From Malaya genurostris (taxonomy: Eukaryota > Arthropoda > Insecta > Diptera > Culicidae), in NCBI RefSeq assembly GCF_030247185.1, contig NC_080572.1, positions 249,175,070 through 249,239,069 of the forward strand: DNA of 64,000 bases, in the 5' to 3' direction. The notes under the pieces were generated by a model. It made no database searches. It had not been told where the DNA came from and worked only from the letters and a program-made list of their open reading frames with translations. Position 1 is the first letter of the stretch, and every line of letters begins with the position of its first letter. Positions 1 through 11,396 of this stretch are shown here, piece after piece. The translations under genes were made by a program, and so were the position numbers.

Positions 1-596
1 GTGGCTTCGAATCATGGGTAGAAGTCGTTTTTGTAAACATTCCTTGATGTAGATTTCGCTGTTCATTGAAGCAGTGGTGATGAAGGGTTTCCAAATCTTA
101 CCGCAGCTACATATTGCTTGCCAGACCATAGCTTTCTTACCAAATTTTTCGACTTCAATCGATGTCTTGGACTGATTTAACACTTGCTCGTATTTTACAG
201 CTTTCGAACCCTCGGCCTGATCGATGCTTCTTGTTTCGGACTACGTTTTGGTTGTTTCTGCTTCTTATAGGCTCGAAGATTCAAACGTTCTTTAACACGA
301 AGAACATTTGACTTCGAAGTGCCCACATTTTTGGCCACAACCCGAACTGAAACCTCCTTCTTTTGCACGAACGCCTTCAGTATACGTTTATCCAACTGAG
401 GGTTAGCAGGACCTTTTAATCGACCCGTTTTCGGTTTATCCTCAAAGGTGTTATCCTCACTGAACTTCCTGATTGCATTTCGCACAGCTTTTTCACTTAC
501 TCCTTCCATTTTTGCTATCTTTCTCAGTGACAGTCCGCGTTCTGTGAACCATTTCGCGCCTTTTTTTAGAACGGCCAATAAGCCATCCATCAACAT
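1..596 (-). pseudogene. Tc1/mariner-superfamily transposase remnant (ITmD37E-like)
   Basis: The minus strand from 596 to 195 encodes 133 residues with a paired-like helix-turn-helix N-terminus (LRKIAKMEGVSEKAVRNAI, then a second HTH ending SKSNVLRVKERL). It ends at a stop at 195-197. In another frame, positions about 196 to 1 encode part of the catalytic domain, including MVWQAICSCGK and MNSEIYIKECLQKRLLPMI, which is typical of Tc1-type DDE transposases of the mosquito DD37E group. The residues normally lying between the DNA-binding and catalytic parts are missing, so the copy has both an internal deletion and a frameshift. It runs off the left edge. This is a dead transposon; the superfamily is sure, the exact family is inferred. 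Confidence 0.75.
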
Positions 597-779
597 TCAC
601 TTTGAAGAGTAATTTCGAATGACTCGGCACTCGCTGAGAGTATGTCATAATAGTAAACGGCAGAGTAAAGTTTTCTCTTTCTTCTGGTGTTAAATTTAAT
701 ACTCTATCTTTCAAAGCTCGTCTGCAATTTCTTTCGAAAGTGGAAGTTGACAGGTGGCTTATTGGCCGTTCTAAAAAAA
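561..779. repeat. 24-bp inverted repeat at the 5' end of the Tc1-like remnant
   Basis: Positions 561-584 and 756-779 are exact inverted copies (core ggcttattggccgttct plus an A run), separated by 171 bp, and similarity continues imperfectly on both sides. The left arm is the start of the transposase reading frame, so the right arm is a second, inverted copy of the 5' end of the same element. Either two elements met head to head or one rearranged. Confidence 0.6.
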
Positions 780-1197
780 ACGCGTGATTTGTACACAATT
801 TTTCGACGTTGTTCTACTGAAAGTCCACGCATTTCGAGACAAACTAATGAAAAAGAATCAACAACTGCACAAGTTGTTAGAAAAGAGTGTAAACAACAGG
901 ACGCAGCCATAAAAATTGACAGATTCTGAACCATTGCGAAATTGCAGCGGTTTTTGGTTGCGTCCATACTTTCTGGGGCAGTCATTAGTACCTTGTAAAC
1001 ATGTAATCCAGCCTGTTACATTGTCAACCAAACAAAATATCGGATTAAAGGGATTGATTAGGCTTAAGCAGTTTACGAAGTTAATTACCGGCATTCTAAG
1101 CGGCTCGTTTTTGAGTAATTATCCACACTTGGAAGTTCGTGCGACACAACCGAATGAACTTTAAAGCATTTTCTTGAATAGATTTTCCGACTTCTAT

Positions 1198-1400
1198 GCA
1201 GCGAGAAAGTTCACGCGGAATTATTTTGTTCGTTAAAGTTTCCAAAAGTTCCACGCGCACTCTTAAGCAGCGAGAAAGTATACGCGGAATTTGTTCTGTA
1301 CTTCCCAACTGTCAAAAATAACTTCCCAACAGTCAATGTTTTCTTAAGCAGTGAGAAAATTCACTTGCTCTGTACTTTCAAGTTCTCAAAAGTGTCATTC
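1198..1400 (-). repeat. 70-bp tandem repeat, copy A (inverted relative to 16.95 kb)
   Basis: About three diverged units begin at 1198, 1267 and 1348, each with a gcagYgagaaa start followed by a ttccgcg/acttgaaag-like core read on the minus strand. The third spacing is 81 bp instead of about 70 because a short stretch (acttcccaac-gtcaa) is duplicated. The array is the reverse complement of the better-preserved array at 16,953. Confidence 0.6.
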
Positions 1401-2384
1401 GTTTATGTGATGAAAATTCCATGACTAAAAATATATTAGAGATAAAATTAAAGAAATTACCGAAATCTTTCCAGTTGCCAGAATTTACTCCAAGCGGGAA
1501 ACTGTACCAGAACGTGATATTGATTGCTCTCCAAATTTACCTCTCAATTGGCATGGTCTTACGTGTAGTGAAGTATGTGGCAACGTCTTGTTGTTACAGT
1601 TTAAATATTACAATATTAGGTTTTGCATACATTTTTGAAACTCGTTTGAGTGAAGATCTGAGACTAACAAAAATATATGTATCGATGTCACAAAATATTA
1701 ATAACATCTGAATTCCTTTCTTTTTCAATTTCAGTGCGTGCCAGAGAAATGCCTAGATGAAATAAAAACTAGCACAGGACAGAATATTCGAGTCCGGAAC
1801 ATAACGCAACCATCTCAACGAACAAATAACAAACAACTACGCATAGCCATATCCAATTTTCCAATTCAACGTTACACAGTACATACATGATAGCTATAGT
1901 GAACTGTATCTGCATAAGCTTCGAGAGCACGTGGCCGTGCTTGATTTACCGTTATTTAGGATAACTTCTTTCTATACACAAGCTACCAAAATCTGGTGGA
2001 AGCTGGTGAAAAATTAATAATGCAATAACGATTTCAGAAACACATTTTTCTACCGCATGTAAAAGAGAAATAAGTCAGTTAAGAAGCATTTAAAATGCCA
2101 CTTACTATTCCATACAAATATTCATAAATTTTCTACCCTGTAAACATGAATCTTCCTCAAACAAACCCTACTACACATTGTTTTCTGTGATATTTATTAA
2201 CTTATTTAAATTATGACACAATATGTGAAAAAATACATTATGGAAGAAATAAATACAAACCTTTTACTAAAACGAAAGAAACTTCGCCTGAATAGCGTGG
2301 CTCTGAATTTTATATTTATTAATTTAATAATACAGGTAATGAATTTCAACGGAGGCATGTAAAATAAAGCAAATTCTTGATGTT
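1401..2384. other. Intergenic, no recognised gene
   Basis: AT-rich sequence with no supported gene. A 96-codon open frame at 1421-1711 has no recognisable motif and is not called. Confidence 0.5.
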
Positions 2385-2530
2385 ACAATCTTCTTGTGGA
2401 ATTTTACCTTCTGTTTCTGGCTGGTACTACGATTCTACTGACACTAAGAATCCTTCCAGGTTGGGACTCACGAACATACAAAAACTGGATTCTTGCCTTA
2501 TGCATAGAACAGCCAATCCAAGACATGTAC
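2385..2530 (-). mobile_element. tRNA-derived SINE (family A), diverged copy
   Basis: Read on the minus strand, this has the layout seen in the other family-A copies: a tRNA-like head with a box-B-like TGTTCGTGAGTCC, then an aaggattcttagtgtcagtag body. It is more diverged than the copies at 2686 and 55,365. The ends are approximate. Confidence 0.6.
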
Positions 2531-2700
2531 TTTGTAATATAAATTGGGTAACAGAAGTATTTTGGACCACTTCAGGATTTATTTTATTTTGACCAACTTT
2601 GTAAAATATCCACCAAATGTTATAATATCTTTGAAAAACCCTTCCGCAATAGGTAATTTAATGTGATTAGCTTCAAATTGATTCATGCCCGGGTTGACGG

Positions 2701-3223
2701 CAGGGTTGCCACATATACAGATTAATCTGCATTTTAAAGATTTTTCAGATAAATTTGTGACCAAGATTCTGTATATGCAGATTACAGATTTTTGGCAAAA
2801 AATACAGATTTTTGATAGCGTGGATTAAAAATTGAATAAAGATCAAGTTAAAATATATTAAATGATGGTATTGATTATTATTTCGAAGCGAAAACATTAT
2901 CCTGATTGTGTGTTAATTCTAAAAAGAGATCAGATTAAGTTTCACTTTCAGATTGGATTTTGAAAGTTTTTCGTCAAATCATTATTTGGAAAGGCTCCAA
3001 CGCAAAAACAACTTCCAGCGTTTTTTCAACTACAAAATCATAAAATTCAGACTAAGAAAAGTTTTGGTTTCTTTAAATTTGGGTTCTAAAGACTTTTTCA
3101 TTCCGTTGTGCTTCGATTTCTTATCACTTCTATAAACAGATTTTCAATACAGGTTTTTGAGCTCCCGATACAGATTTACAGATTTTTCTTCTGAAAAATG
3201 CAGATTTAAATGTGGCAACCCTG
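2701..3223. mobile_element. hAT-type MITE, 523 bp
   Basis: The ends are cagggttgccacat and its inverse atgtggcaaccctg, and similarity goes on inward for about 45 bp (ctgcatttt... tttttcag). An 8-bp target duplication gttgacgg sits at 2693-2700 and 3224-3231. An 8-bp duplication with a CAGGG terminus is the hAT pattern. The interior is AT-rich with repeated acagattttt and codes for nothing. It was inserted in the tRNA head of the family-A SINE. Confidence 0.88.
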
Positions 3224-3238
3224 GTTGACGGTTCAATG

Positions 3239-3628
3239 TAGTGATGGGCAGAACCGTTCATTTAAAAAAACCGTTCAGCCACTGTAGCACTTCTCCTATG
3301 TAGTGACTGAATGCCAAACAGGTCACAACTTGACAGGACCATTGTAAGGATTAATGTAGTGATGGGTAAAGCCGTTCATTTTGAAAGAACCGTTCAGAAC
3401 TAAACAGTTAAATCAAAAGAACTAGCGAAAGAACGAAAGAACTAGTTCTTTTCATTTAACTGCTTAGTTCTGAACGGTTCTTTCAAAATGAACGGTTTTG
3501 CCCATCACTACATTAATCCTTACAATGGTCCTGTCAAGTTGTGACCTGTTTGGCATTCAGTCACTACATAGGAGAAGTGCTACAGTGGCTGAACGGTTTT
3601 TTTAAATGAACGGTTCTGCCCATCACTA
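3239..3628. mobile_element. Palindromic hAT-like MITE, 390 bp
   Basis: Almost the whole element is an inverted repeat: arms of about 185 bp (3239-3424 and 3446-3628) with only a few mismatches around a short centre near gaactagttc. It begins tagtgatgggca and ends tgcccatcacta. An 8-bp duplication gttcaatg is at 3231-3238 and 3629-3636. The terminal motif occurs again inside each arm (3357 and 3499). It can fold into one long hairpin. Its duplication abuts that of the neighbouring MITE. Confidence 0.88.
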
Positions 3629-3950
3629 GTTCAATGCATAGGACGCTGGTCTTACAAGCCAGCTGTCGTATGTTCGAGCCCCGACCTGGAGGGATTCTTA
3701 GTGTCAGTAGGATCCATAGTACTAGCCATGCAATGATTCTGTACTCTAAGAATCGGTTGCGAAGTCTGTTGAAACTGAAAGGCCAAATTCCACGGAAGGA
3801 ATGTAATGCCAAGACTTTGCTTCAAATTGATTCAACATGGGTTACTTAACATCGATTAAATCCAGAAAGTTTGTTAGGTGGGCCAAAATATATGAAGTGA
3901 CCAAAATATCTCTGTTACCCTACACTGAGCTAAATTTTCTTTTTCACATT

Positions 3951-4613
3951 ATATCAGCTGTTTTTCAAAGAAGGACGTATCTTACAAAAGTAAACAAATC
4001 GAGGTTCTCTCTCCTACCAATAAATGCTTCAAAATCCTACAATTTTGTCTAAAAATTCGTATTCTACAAAAATCTCAATCTTGGTAATACCAAGAACTAT
4101 AAAAGGCGAAACTGTCATTCCATTTGTTTACGCAAGTTTCGCCCTCCGTGTTCCATGCCAACAAACAGGGCGATACTTCAATTGCTGGTAAGGAAGGGCG
4201 AAACTATTTATTTTCTTTATTTTAGATAGTTACCGAACCTTTTATTACTGGAAATAGTAAAAGAGACAATAAAACTACTCACAGATTTGTCTTAGTAGCG
4301 AAAACCAGTCAATTTCGTAAAAAATGCGCAAGGGCGTATCTTTATAATTCACACAGGAAGTATGAAAGTAAACAAATCGAAAAAGGGCGAAACTCTTTTT
4401 ATGTTGATTTATTCAATGGATATAGAAGGAAAGTGGTAACATTTGCGTGCCTTTTGAAAATAAACTAACAATTCATCGACTAATCATAAATTGATCAGAG
4501 AATATACGATAATTTCTAAACACGATTTGAAACCGAAGTCGAAACATTCATCGATGATTTTCTCCATTTGCTGTCAATGTTAGATTCGCCGTTCTTTGAA
4601 AAACAGCTGATAT
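3951..4613. mobile_element. MITE with 22-bp terminal inverted repeats
   Basis: Positions 3951-3972 and 4592-4613 are perfect inverted copies that begin atatcagctg and end ttctttg on the other side. No clear target duplication is seen. The interior repeats gggcgaaac and gtaaacaaatcga several times, in both halves. Non-coding. Confidence 0.65.
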
Positions 4614-4910
4614 GATATTCTAATGATTTTGCACTATTAGCATTTCCAATCATAGTTACAAGATGTGTTCAACATCATGTCAAATATATGAGATAATCTT
4701 ATGAAACATAAAACTCTTCTTAACGTTATTTTTACAGGATTTCCATATAACGAATGAAATTTCCAGTCTGAGTCAAATTTATTGGCGCGTCTTATAACCA
4801 TTACTAGATATCCGCACAACATACATTGGAACAATTTATGAAGCGCATATTATATTCACTTCGAATGTATTTATATAGGTTCATATATACCATATGACTA
4901 GTTTTATAAA

Positions 4911-4913
<3 letters not shown>

Positions 4914-5001
<88 letters not shown>
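4914..5001. repeat. (TA)n microsatellite
   Basis: About 44 uninterrupted TA dinucleotides. Such a tract readily extrudes and is hard to sequence, so its true length may differ. Confidence 0.97.
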
Positions 5002-5002
<1 letters not shown>

Positions 5003-5554
5003 CTTTCAATATAGGTCATACGAATAGCAGATAATTGCCAACTACTACTTTTCTTTGAGGATTCAAGCTATACTAGTATTCCATTCGGTAAGGGAGCACC
5101 TCAAGATATTTGCGAAAGAGAAGTGAGATCCCGAGACTGAAAATAAAACAATGAATCTTACTAGACAGATAGAGTAATGAAATGTACCGGATATATATTT
5201 CATGGTCCGTTAACGCATATCCTTGAGCGAAGTTGGATGAGCTGTCTTGTCAGCGATTTAAAATTACATTGAGATGCGAAACTTCCTGAAAAAAATGATC
5301 TGGAGCAGTTGATGACTATCGAGGACACAACTATTCACGACTTTCATCGGATTTCCATATAAATTATATGGGATATTTTTTTAACTTTCATTATGATAAC
5401 GTCCATTTAGATTTGACGTACACATTAAATAAAGATTATAAGTTTCCATATAATTTCTATGAATTATATTATGCATATGATTCATATGACAAATCTAATG
5501 AATATAAATAAGATTTTCATTTCAGTGTATATTAGTTATTTTCTCTCCACATTA

Positions 5555-6110
5555 CACGCTCGTTCAATGTTACTCTAAAGTGAGTAATTTGTACTCACTT
5601 TTGCCTATTTAGTTCAAATGTCAAAAAGTGAGTAATATTGATTTAGAAAAATGGGTAACTTAGACTCAGTTTCTAAATTGACAGGTTTAACTCACAGAGC
5701 TTTGAAAACGTTGTGTGAAAATTTACGTTCACTGAACTTTTCCCTTTGTCGGAGGCGGAACTTTTTCCTTTGTCGGAGGCGGAACGGAGGAAGACAGACG
5801 GATCCTTTCCAATGACCGATGAACAGGTAGCGGCTTCCTTCATTCGTTTAATAGAAGTAAGTCAGTATTTGTTTAAAGCATTCGAGCAGTTTATTCGAAT
5901 CCCTTACTCAATTCGAATACTATTGAGTAATATTTACTCACTCGAGCTAATTTTACCATTTGTAGCACTGAGTAAATGTTACTCAGAATTTGACAAATAC
6001 CATATTTACTCAAAAGTGAGTAAACAAGCCTTACTCACTATAGAGTATTTTCACTTTTAACGAAAGTGAGTGAAATTGTACTCACTTTAGAGTAAAATTG
6101 AACGAGCGTG
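5555..6110. mobile_element. TA-target MITE with GTGAGTAA-rich termini
   Basis: The ends are cacgctcgttcaat and attgaacgagcgtg, flanked on both sides by TA. The terminal similarity continues into actctaaagtgagta and its inverse. Inside, gtgagtaa and actcac recur many times, and a 24-bp piece is doubled at about 5734-5782. A 104-codon frame inside has no known domain. The TA target suggests a Tc1/mariner-mobilised element; the family is unknown. Confidence 0.75.
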
Positions 6111-6116
6111 TATCAA

Positions 6117-6290
6117 AGTGGTGTGGTTCCTGAATCCGACGCTTTTTGTTGTGGTGGCGTTTATGTCAACAATATGTTAAGCTACGTTTATACCATTTCG
6201 ATGCGCATAGTATATGATTATAAAAATTAATTTCTGCCTGAGACTGACAATCATAAATGTCTTGATACGGAACAGAGTATTTAAAAGTCG
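6117..6290 (+). repeat. Dispersed repeat X, copy 1
   Basis: The stretch from ggtgtggttcctgaatcc to about 6290 is repeated at 23,797-23,884 and again after 24,636. This copy is uninterrupted and shows what the other looked like before a MITE entered it. Confidence 0.6.
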
Positions 6291-7088
6291 ATGAATTGCA
6301 TGTTCCATAATTGCTACTGAACTACTGCTACTTGTTGTTAGGTATGTTTGACAAATGATTTCACGAGTTTTTGTAACAAATGTGAGAATCTATCATATTG
6401 CTCCTTATGGAAACAACTCAAATTTCTGGAAGGATTATGTTCCAAAACGGTTTATTTAACTGTTTGTACAATATGTTCATTTAAGCAGCTTCATACCTAG
6501 TTTCCTCAAAACAAATTTTGCTGCTGTGAAACAAATAAAACAGAAACTTGCTGGAAGAGATAAGAAATACAATACAAGACTGATATTTTGCTACTTGGGT
6601 TATATCCCTGTTTCACTACCAGTATAGAAAATTCAACTAGATTGTTTCGTTTTGACTATCAGTCCTGGGTGCTTCGAAAACAAAATTGTTTATTTAGACA
6701 CTCATTAGATTGTATCAAATTTCAACCAAACGAATTAGTATCGCCAAGTATAAAAAATTAATGTCCAATGGAAATTCAGTCATCCCTCGTCAAAATTACA
6801 CACACTTCATTATCCTTTTAATTCAGTAATCCTTAACTACGAAACCACAATTCTGATTCGGGGATACAATCAATAGCCAATAGAGCTTTTAATAAAAGGT
6901 ACACTGAAAATAATTTTCTGGTAGATTCGTTAACAACGCTGTTTTTCAAATTACTATTCTGATGAATAGTAAGTTTTACAAGAATTTTCTTCGATTAAAC
7001 AAAACAATGTTTGAAAATACTATGAATTCCTTTGCAACCAAGAGTTTCACAGATAAATAAATGTTCTTGTTACTTAAGTTTTCCGTGG
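6291..7088. other. Intergenic, 3' of nudC
   Basis: Nothing recognised. It lies between repeat X and the 3' end of nudC. Confidence 0.5.
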
Positions 7089-7094
7089 TTTATT
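7089..7094 (-). promoter_or_regulatory. Polyadenylation signal of nudC
   Basis: AATAAA on the minus strand, 182 bp after the nudC stop codon, and the first good match downstream. Confidence 0.6.
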
Positions 7095-7275
7095 GATACA
7101 TATTGATCGTACTTCGAAATAAATTTCAGCAAGAGACAAAGGAATATTACATCTACGCCAAATCTCTTCGCTGCAAATACTTCATTCTAATGAACAGGTT
7201 AGCAGAATGACTCATGCAGATCTTAGTACTAGTGCGTATATGTTAAAACTAGAACACGATTGACTCCCTACGAAT

Positions 7276-8540
7276 CTAGGTGAATTTACATTTGGAGAAG
7301 TCCATTTCTGGATGTTGCTGCATAAACCTGAAAAACAAACAAAATACAATCCATACTCCGAAAGTTTGCTTATAGCCACACTTACTTTTGCAGCATATCT
7401 TGCTTCTTCTGCTCATCGCTAGTGGGTAGTCCTCTCTGTTTTTGTTGCTGATCAAACATCATCTTCTCCACCATGCCACGTGTTGAATCATCCAGATCCG
7501 AGAGCTTTGACGATTCTGGATTAATCTTTCTGGTATTAATCGGAGGATCCGTTTTGACCAGCTTTTCCCACCATCCCATTTGGTTAACTTTATCAAGTGT
7601 AACAACAATGGTGTTCTTGTCCAAATGCCACAATGATTCTTCAACCTTAACCTCGCCATGTAGCTCACCATCAATAACAGGAGGATGCCCTTTAAGGCCT
7701 ACTTTCAACGATTTACGCTGAATTGAGACCAGTACATCTTTCGCCTTTAGCGTAAATGTAACATTGAATGGCACACGCAGTTCGAGTTCATTCAGCGTTT
7801 GGATCCATTTGTAATTTTCCAAATCACACCCATTACCTCGATTCGGTTTAAGCTTACCTTTATCTTCGGGCGAGTCATCGTCATCTACCTCTTCAGTATT
7901 GTTTGATTGTTCATTATTTTCTTCGGTTCTGGAAAATAAAGAATATCAGACTACAGATTATAGCAATTATGTATCATACTGCCTTGACACTCAGAAGGCA
8001 GGGCCTTTCAAGAGTGGAAACAAGCAGTTAGGTATCCAGGGAAACGTTGTACAATACAAACAATGGTCACTAACCTTTCTACATGGTCTTTCTTTTCGTC
8101 ATTAATTTCTTTCATCATGGTTTCAGCTTCCGCATCGGTCAACTCCGTAATAGCTGCCGATTCCTGTTTTACTTGTTCCTGTTGAATTTCCTCCTCTTTC
8201 TTCCGTCGGGCTTCGGCTCGTCTTCGCTCAGCAGCTTCACGTTCTTCGCGTTTCTTCCGGGCAACATCTTGCGCGAGCTCTGCTTCTTTGCGAAAAATTT
8301 TCAACACTAATTTTTCCCACTCACCTTCCTCGCCACCAACAAAGAAATCCGTTTTCCGATTCAAAAATCCAGCAATCGTAGCTAACAACTATGGAAGCAG
8401 AGAATGAGAATCAGATTTCACAAAAGTTGAGGTTAGATTGCGAGTAATCCAATCAATAATCTTACCTCTGGAACACCACCCCGATGTTGTTCAGCTAACG
8501 AAAACAGAACCGGATCGAATTTTCCTTCATCGATAGACAT
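7276..8540 (-). CDS. nudC: Nuclear migration protein NudC
   Basis: Four exons on the minus strand: 8540-8466, 8388-8075, 7928-7386 and 7327-7276, all with GT-AG introns of 77, 146 and 58 bp. They join to 327 residues, the usual size (about 330). Exon 1 starts MSIDEGKFDPVLFSLAEQHR, and exons 1-2 carry the conserved N-terminal region. A charged, K/R/E-rich coiled coil follows in exon 2, then an acidic linker (EEVDDDDSPED). Next is the p23-like CS domain starting at NYKWIQTLNELELRVPF, with the conserved GLKG, IDGEL, VKVEES and MGWWEKLV. Exon 4 encodes the family's C-terminal signature QQHPEMDFSKCKF. NudC is a cytosolic Hsp90-associated co-chaperone that stabilises LIS1 and supports dynein-dependent nuclear migration and mitosis. 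The apparent stop after LQK at 7382 is the splice donor. No defect is seen. Confidence 0.96.
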
Positions 8541-8939
8541 TTTTCCAATTTATGATAAAATACCGGCTTATCGCTTGAAAATTCAAAGATTATTTTCCTT
8601 TACAAACTTTTTCAGTCGATTTCAGACTTGTGTTTTACGAATCGCGAATTGTTTCGATACTTCTAGAAAAACAAACTCATTATGTCAAAAATATCGACAA
8701 AAGTTTCCTGGCCAACATTTCTGTAGCGAACTTTGAAAACAACGTAACTGTATATTGCATGAATAATTTTGTTCAACAATACCACATTAAAACAATTTCA
8801 AGTGAAGACTGAATCAAAAAACTAATAATCCTTAGAAAACTTAATGGATCAGTCCTTGGGGACGTTCCTTGTAGCTATTGATGTTTAACAAGGGAACTAA
8901 CATGTCTAAGTGTCTAAGTGTCTAAGTGCAAATGACAGT

Positions 8940-9085
8940 TGCTCTTTGTTACTTTATCTTTCAATTATTAAGTAATACTGCTGTTTTTTTCGATATTAAA
9001 ATGCACATTAAAAGATGATAGTTACAGTTATTATTAACTGCGAATAGTCAGAGAGAAGGATTGCTAAGAGTACGATATTTCCTAA
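8940..9085 (-). mobile_element. Diverged copy of the 37.8-kb palindromic MITE
   Basis: It shares with the reverse complement of 37,830-38,000 the segments ctttgttactttatctttc, aaagatgatag, ttattatta and gaaggattgctaagagtac in the same order. The terminal cgacgaatg arms are lost or diverged. Confidence 0.55.
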
Positions 9086-10161
9086 TAAACAGTTCAACCA
9101 GTTCATACGAGCGCCACATTTGATCGTTCCTTATTAATAATGCACAGCTTTTCGTTTTCGTAAATAAATTCAAAGATCATCGAGCACTCGAAGAAAAAAC
9201 ATATACTTTGTTTGTTATAATTTATATTTGTCTTATATCTGACAAAATTACCCAAGTAACCACGACGCATTATAACTTTACATTAATTCAGTTTAAAAAT
9301 TCATGTAAAATTTGATTAAATGCAGCGGAGTTACACATGTTTTTACAATGCTATTATAAAGCTGAAAAGGGCGATTATTATACTCTTATAGGATTATTAC
9401 TTTTATAGTTATTTTTAAAGTTTCGTTGCTCCAAAATATAGCATCGAATGTCGATATACAGCACGGCAGCAGGTTGTTGTAAAATAACTCTCAGTTACAA
9501 TTCAATGCACAGTGCTTTAAAGTTTGTAGGATTAGTATAATTATACATTAACAATGTAAAAATAGAGTTGTAAATGTGCAGTGATATAGAGCATATGGTT
9601 CACAATTCAAACATATAAATAGTTCGATCGTCTCGCGACGAAAATACTACATTTCTTGAATAGCATATGGAAATTGGCAATATCAATCAAAAACTAGGTT
9701 TTCAAGACTTTCAAAATGAATATAAATTGAAAAAATAGTATTAAAAAATACCTTGCTAATTAGTTCAAAAGTAATCATTTTATTTGTTAAAGCCAACAAA
9801 AATGTATGGTTATAACAATCAAAAGCGTTAGTTCAAAAAGCTTAATTTAAGTCCATTTATTCCAACTAAGAAGTTTGTAAATTTAAAGTGTTTCAATTAT
9901 TACATTTAACTAGCGTTCGTTCATTGAAAACAAATTTTTCAAATTGGATTTACTGTGAAATTATTAGTCAATAAATAAACAATAACGCACAAGTAAAATA
10001 TATGTTGTTTTTATCAAAATATTGATTAAAACAAATTAATCCTTTGAGAAAAATTACAAATACGTTCTGGGATTTCCTATATATACGCGACAATTGAGCT
10101 TGGAACGGCAGATTATTTATTAAACATAATTGAATACATCGTTGAAGATTGAACTTATTTG
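9086..10161. other. Intergenic, nothing recognised
   Basis: Strongly AT-rich, with no supported gene or clear repeat. It separates the 5' end of nudC from the 3' end of Wdr92. Confidence 0.5.
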
Positions 10162-10167
10162 TTTATT
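10162..10167 (-). promoter_or_regulatory. Polyadenylation signal of Wdr92
   Basis: AATAAA on the minus strand, 51 bp past the Wdr92 stop codon. Confidence 0.65.
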
Positions 10168-10217
10168 TCATTTAATTGACTAATCAAACAATAAGATAGC
10201 TTTGATCAAATTGCAAT

Positions 10218-11396
10218 TCAATGGATATGCAAATTGGTCGTCACAAGGACACGTACTGTTTGATCAAAAGAGCCACAAACAGCAAGTCCTTGACGGTCCG
10301 GACTCCAATCAAAAGCATGAACGGGTTGAGAAGATAATGTTGTAGCATTAAGCATTTCCAACGTTCCGACGACACCCTGATCTTCCCCACTGGCCAGGGT
10401 TTTGACTCGTTTTTCAGGATAGTGGCTGTAAAAAATACTCTTTAACTGTAGAACTTCATTGAAAGATTAAAATGTCGACATTAATTATACTTACTACAAC
10501 CACAAGCGCACATTTCCGGAACCTCCACATGATGCAAATATGTCTCGATTTTGAGGTAAATGTTTCACCGTCCAAACCGTGGACTTTTTTCCTTCTATAA
10601 CTCCATTTGTTCCTAAGGATTGTCCAGCAGTCTTTTCAGTCAGCTGAGCGAATCCCTTTTCAGCATGTTGAGTTCTCATATCGAAAACGTGCAATCCACC
10701 TTCGAGTGTGCTAACGACCAATTTATTCATTTTGATATCTTTGCGATCGAACTCTAGTCCGCATACACCGTTTTTAACATTGGTTCCCCATCGTTCTGCC
10801 ATCATGCGTAGATCAATCAATTTGACATCACCGTTATCATACCCAGATACGACTGAACGTTCAACTTGATTATGAGAATCACCGAATCCAACTGCCCAGC
10901 AGTCACGATTTTCGGCGGGACCATCTTTCGCTGAACTTATGTGAGCAACCGGCTGGTTCTTTTGTCGTGGATCCCAGACTTTTACTGACCCGTCTCTTCC
11001 TCCTGTAACAATTTCTGGTGCTCCACAATTAATTGTTGTACCACCAATTGCGTCGATTGCATTGATGATGCCAGAATGAGCTTCTGCCTCATAAACCGGA
11101 TCTCCTAATCGTTCCATGTCGTAGATAGCCAACTTCCCAACAAAATCTCCTACTGCAAGCTGCGTTTCTCGAAAGCGAGAAGCTCCAAATGAACAGCATT
11201 TGAAAGACTTTGGTTTTTCGACTTCTTCGAGCTTATCTAACTCACCGAGATTCAATTGATATATCTGTAGAATACCGGTACCCTTCGGTTTCGATCCAAT
11301 CACCACAAACTTGGCTGAACAAGGAATCCATTTTACGTCGAATACCGAATAGTCTAGGGACTTTTCGATGTGTGCTATCATCTGAACCGAATCCAT
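10218..11396 (-). CDS. Wdr92: WD repeat-containing protein 92 (DNAAF10 / Monad)
   Basis: Two exons, 11396-10495 and 10425-10218, are joined by a 69-bp GT-AG intron that splits a Tyr codon, giving 369 residues (human protein about 357). A WD40 beta-propeller fills the chain: blades end in GSVKVWDPR, GDVKLIDLR, GGLHVFDMR and GNVRLWLY. The last blade, in exon 2, contains PVHAFDWSPDRQGLAVCGS. The start MDSVQMIAHIEKSLDYSVFD fits the family's N-terminus. WDR92 is a cytosolic adaptor that works with the R2TP/prefoldin-like HSP90 co-chaperone complex and is needed to pre-assemble axonemal dynein arms. In an insect its role is expected mainly in sperm and chordotonal neurons. It lies divergently to TTC27 with 569 bp between the start codons. 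No broken or missing part is seen. Confidence 0.95.

Larger units (their letters stand above)
2686..3818 (+). mobile_element. tRNA-derived SINE (family A), split by two MITEs
   Basis: A 16-bp target duplication gcttcaaattgattca lies at 2670-2685 and 3819-3834. Removing the two inserted elements (2701-3223 and 3239-3628), each with one 8-bp duplication, leaves a 204-bp SINE. Its head reads cgggttgacggttcaatgc and matches the uninterrupted head at 55,369 (cgggttggcggttcaatgc). Box B is seen as gttcgagcccc near 3673. The head is tRNA-like, as in the mosquito SINEs Twin and Feilai; the family name is not certain. Confidence 0.85.

Noticed and set aside
4804..5019. A 71-codon frame of repeated Tyr-Ile
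   Set aside because: It is a translation of the (TA)n microsatellite.
7382..7822. A stand-alone NudC-like frame of 146 codons
   Set aside because: It is only the inner part of nudC exon 3. Its apparent stop is the splice donor, and its apparent start is an internal TTG codon.
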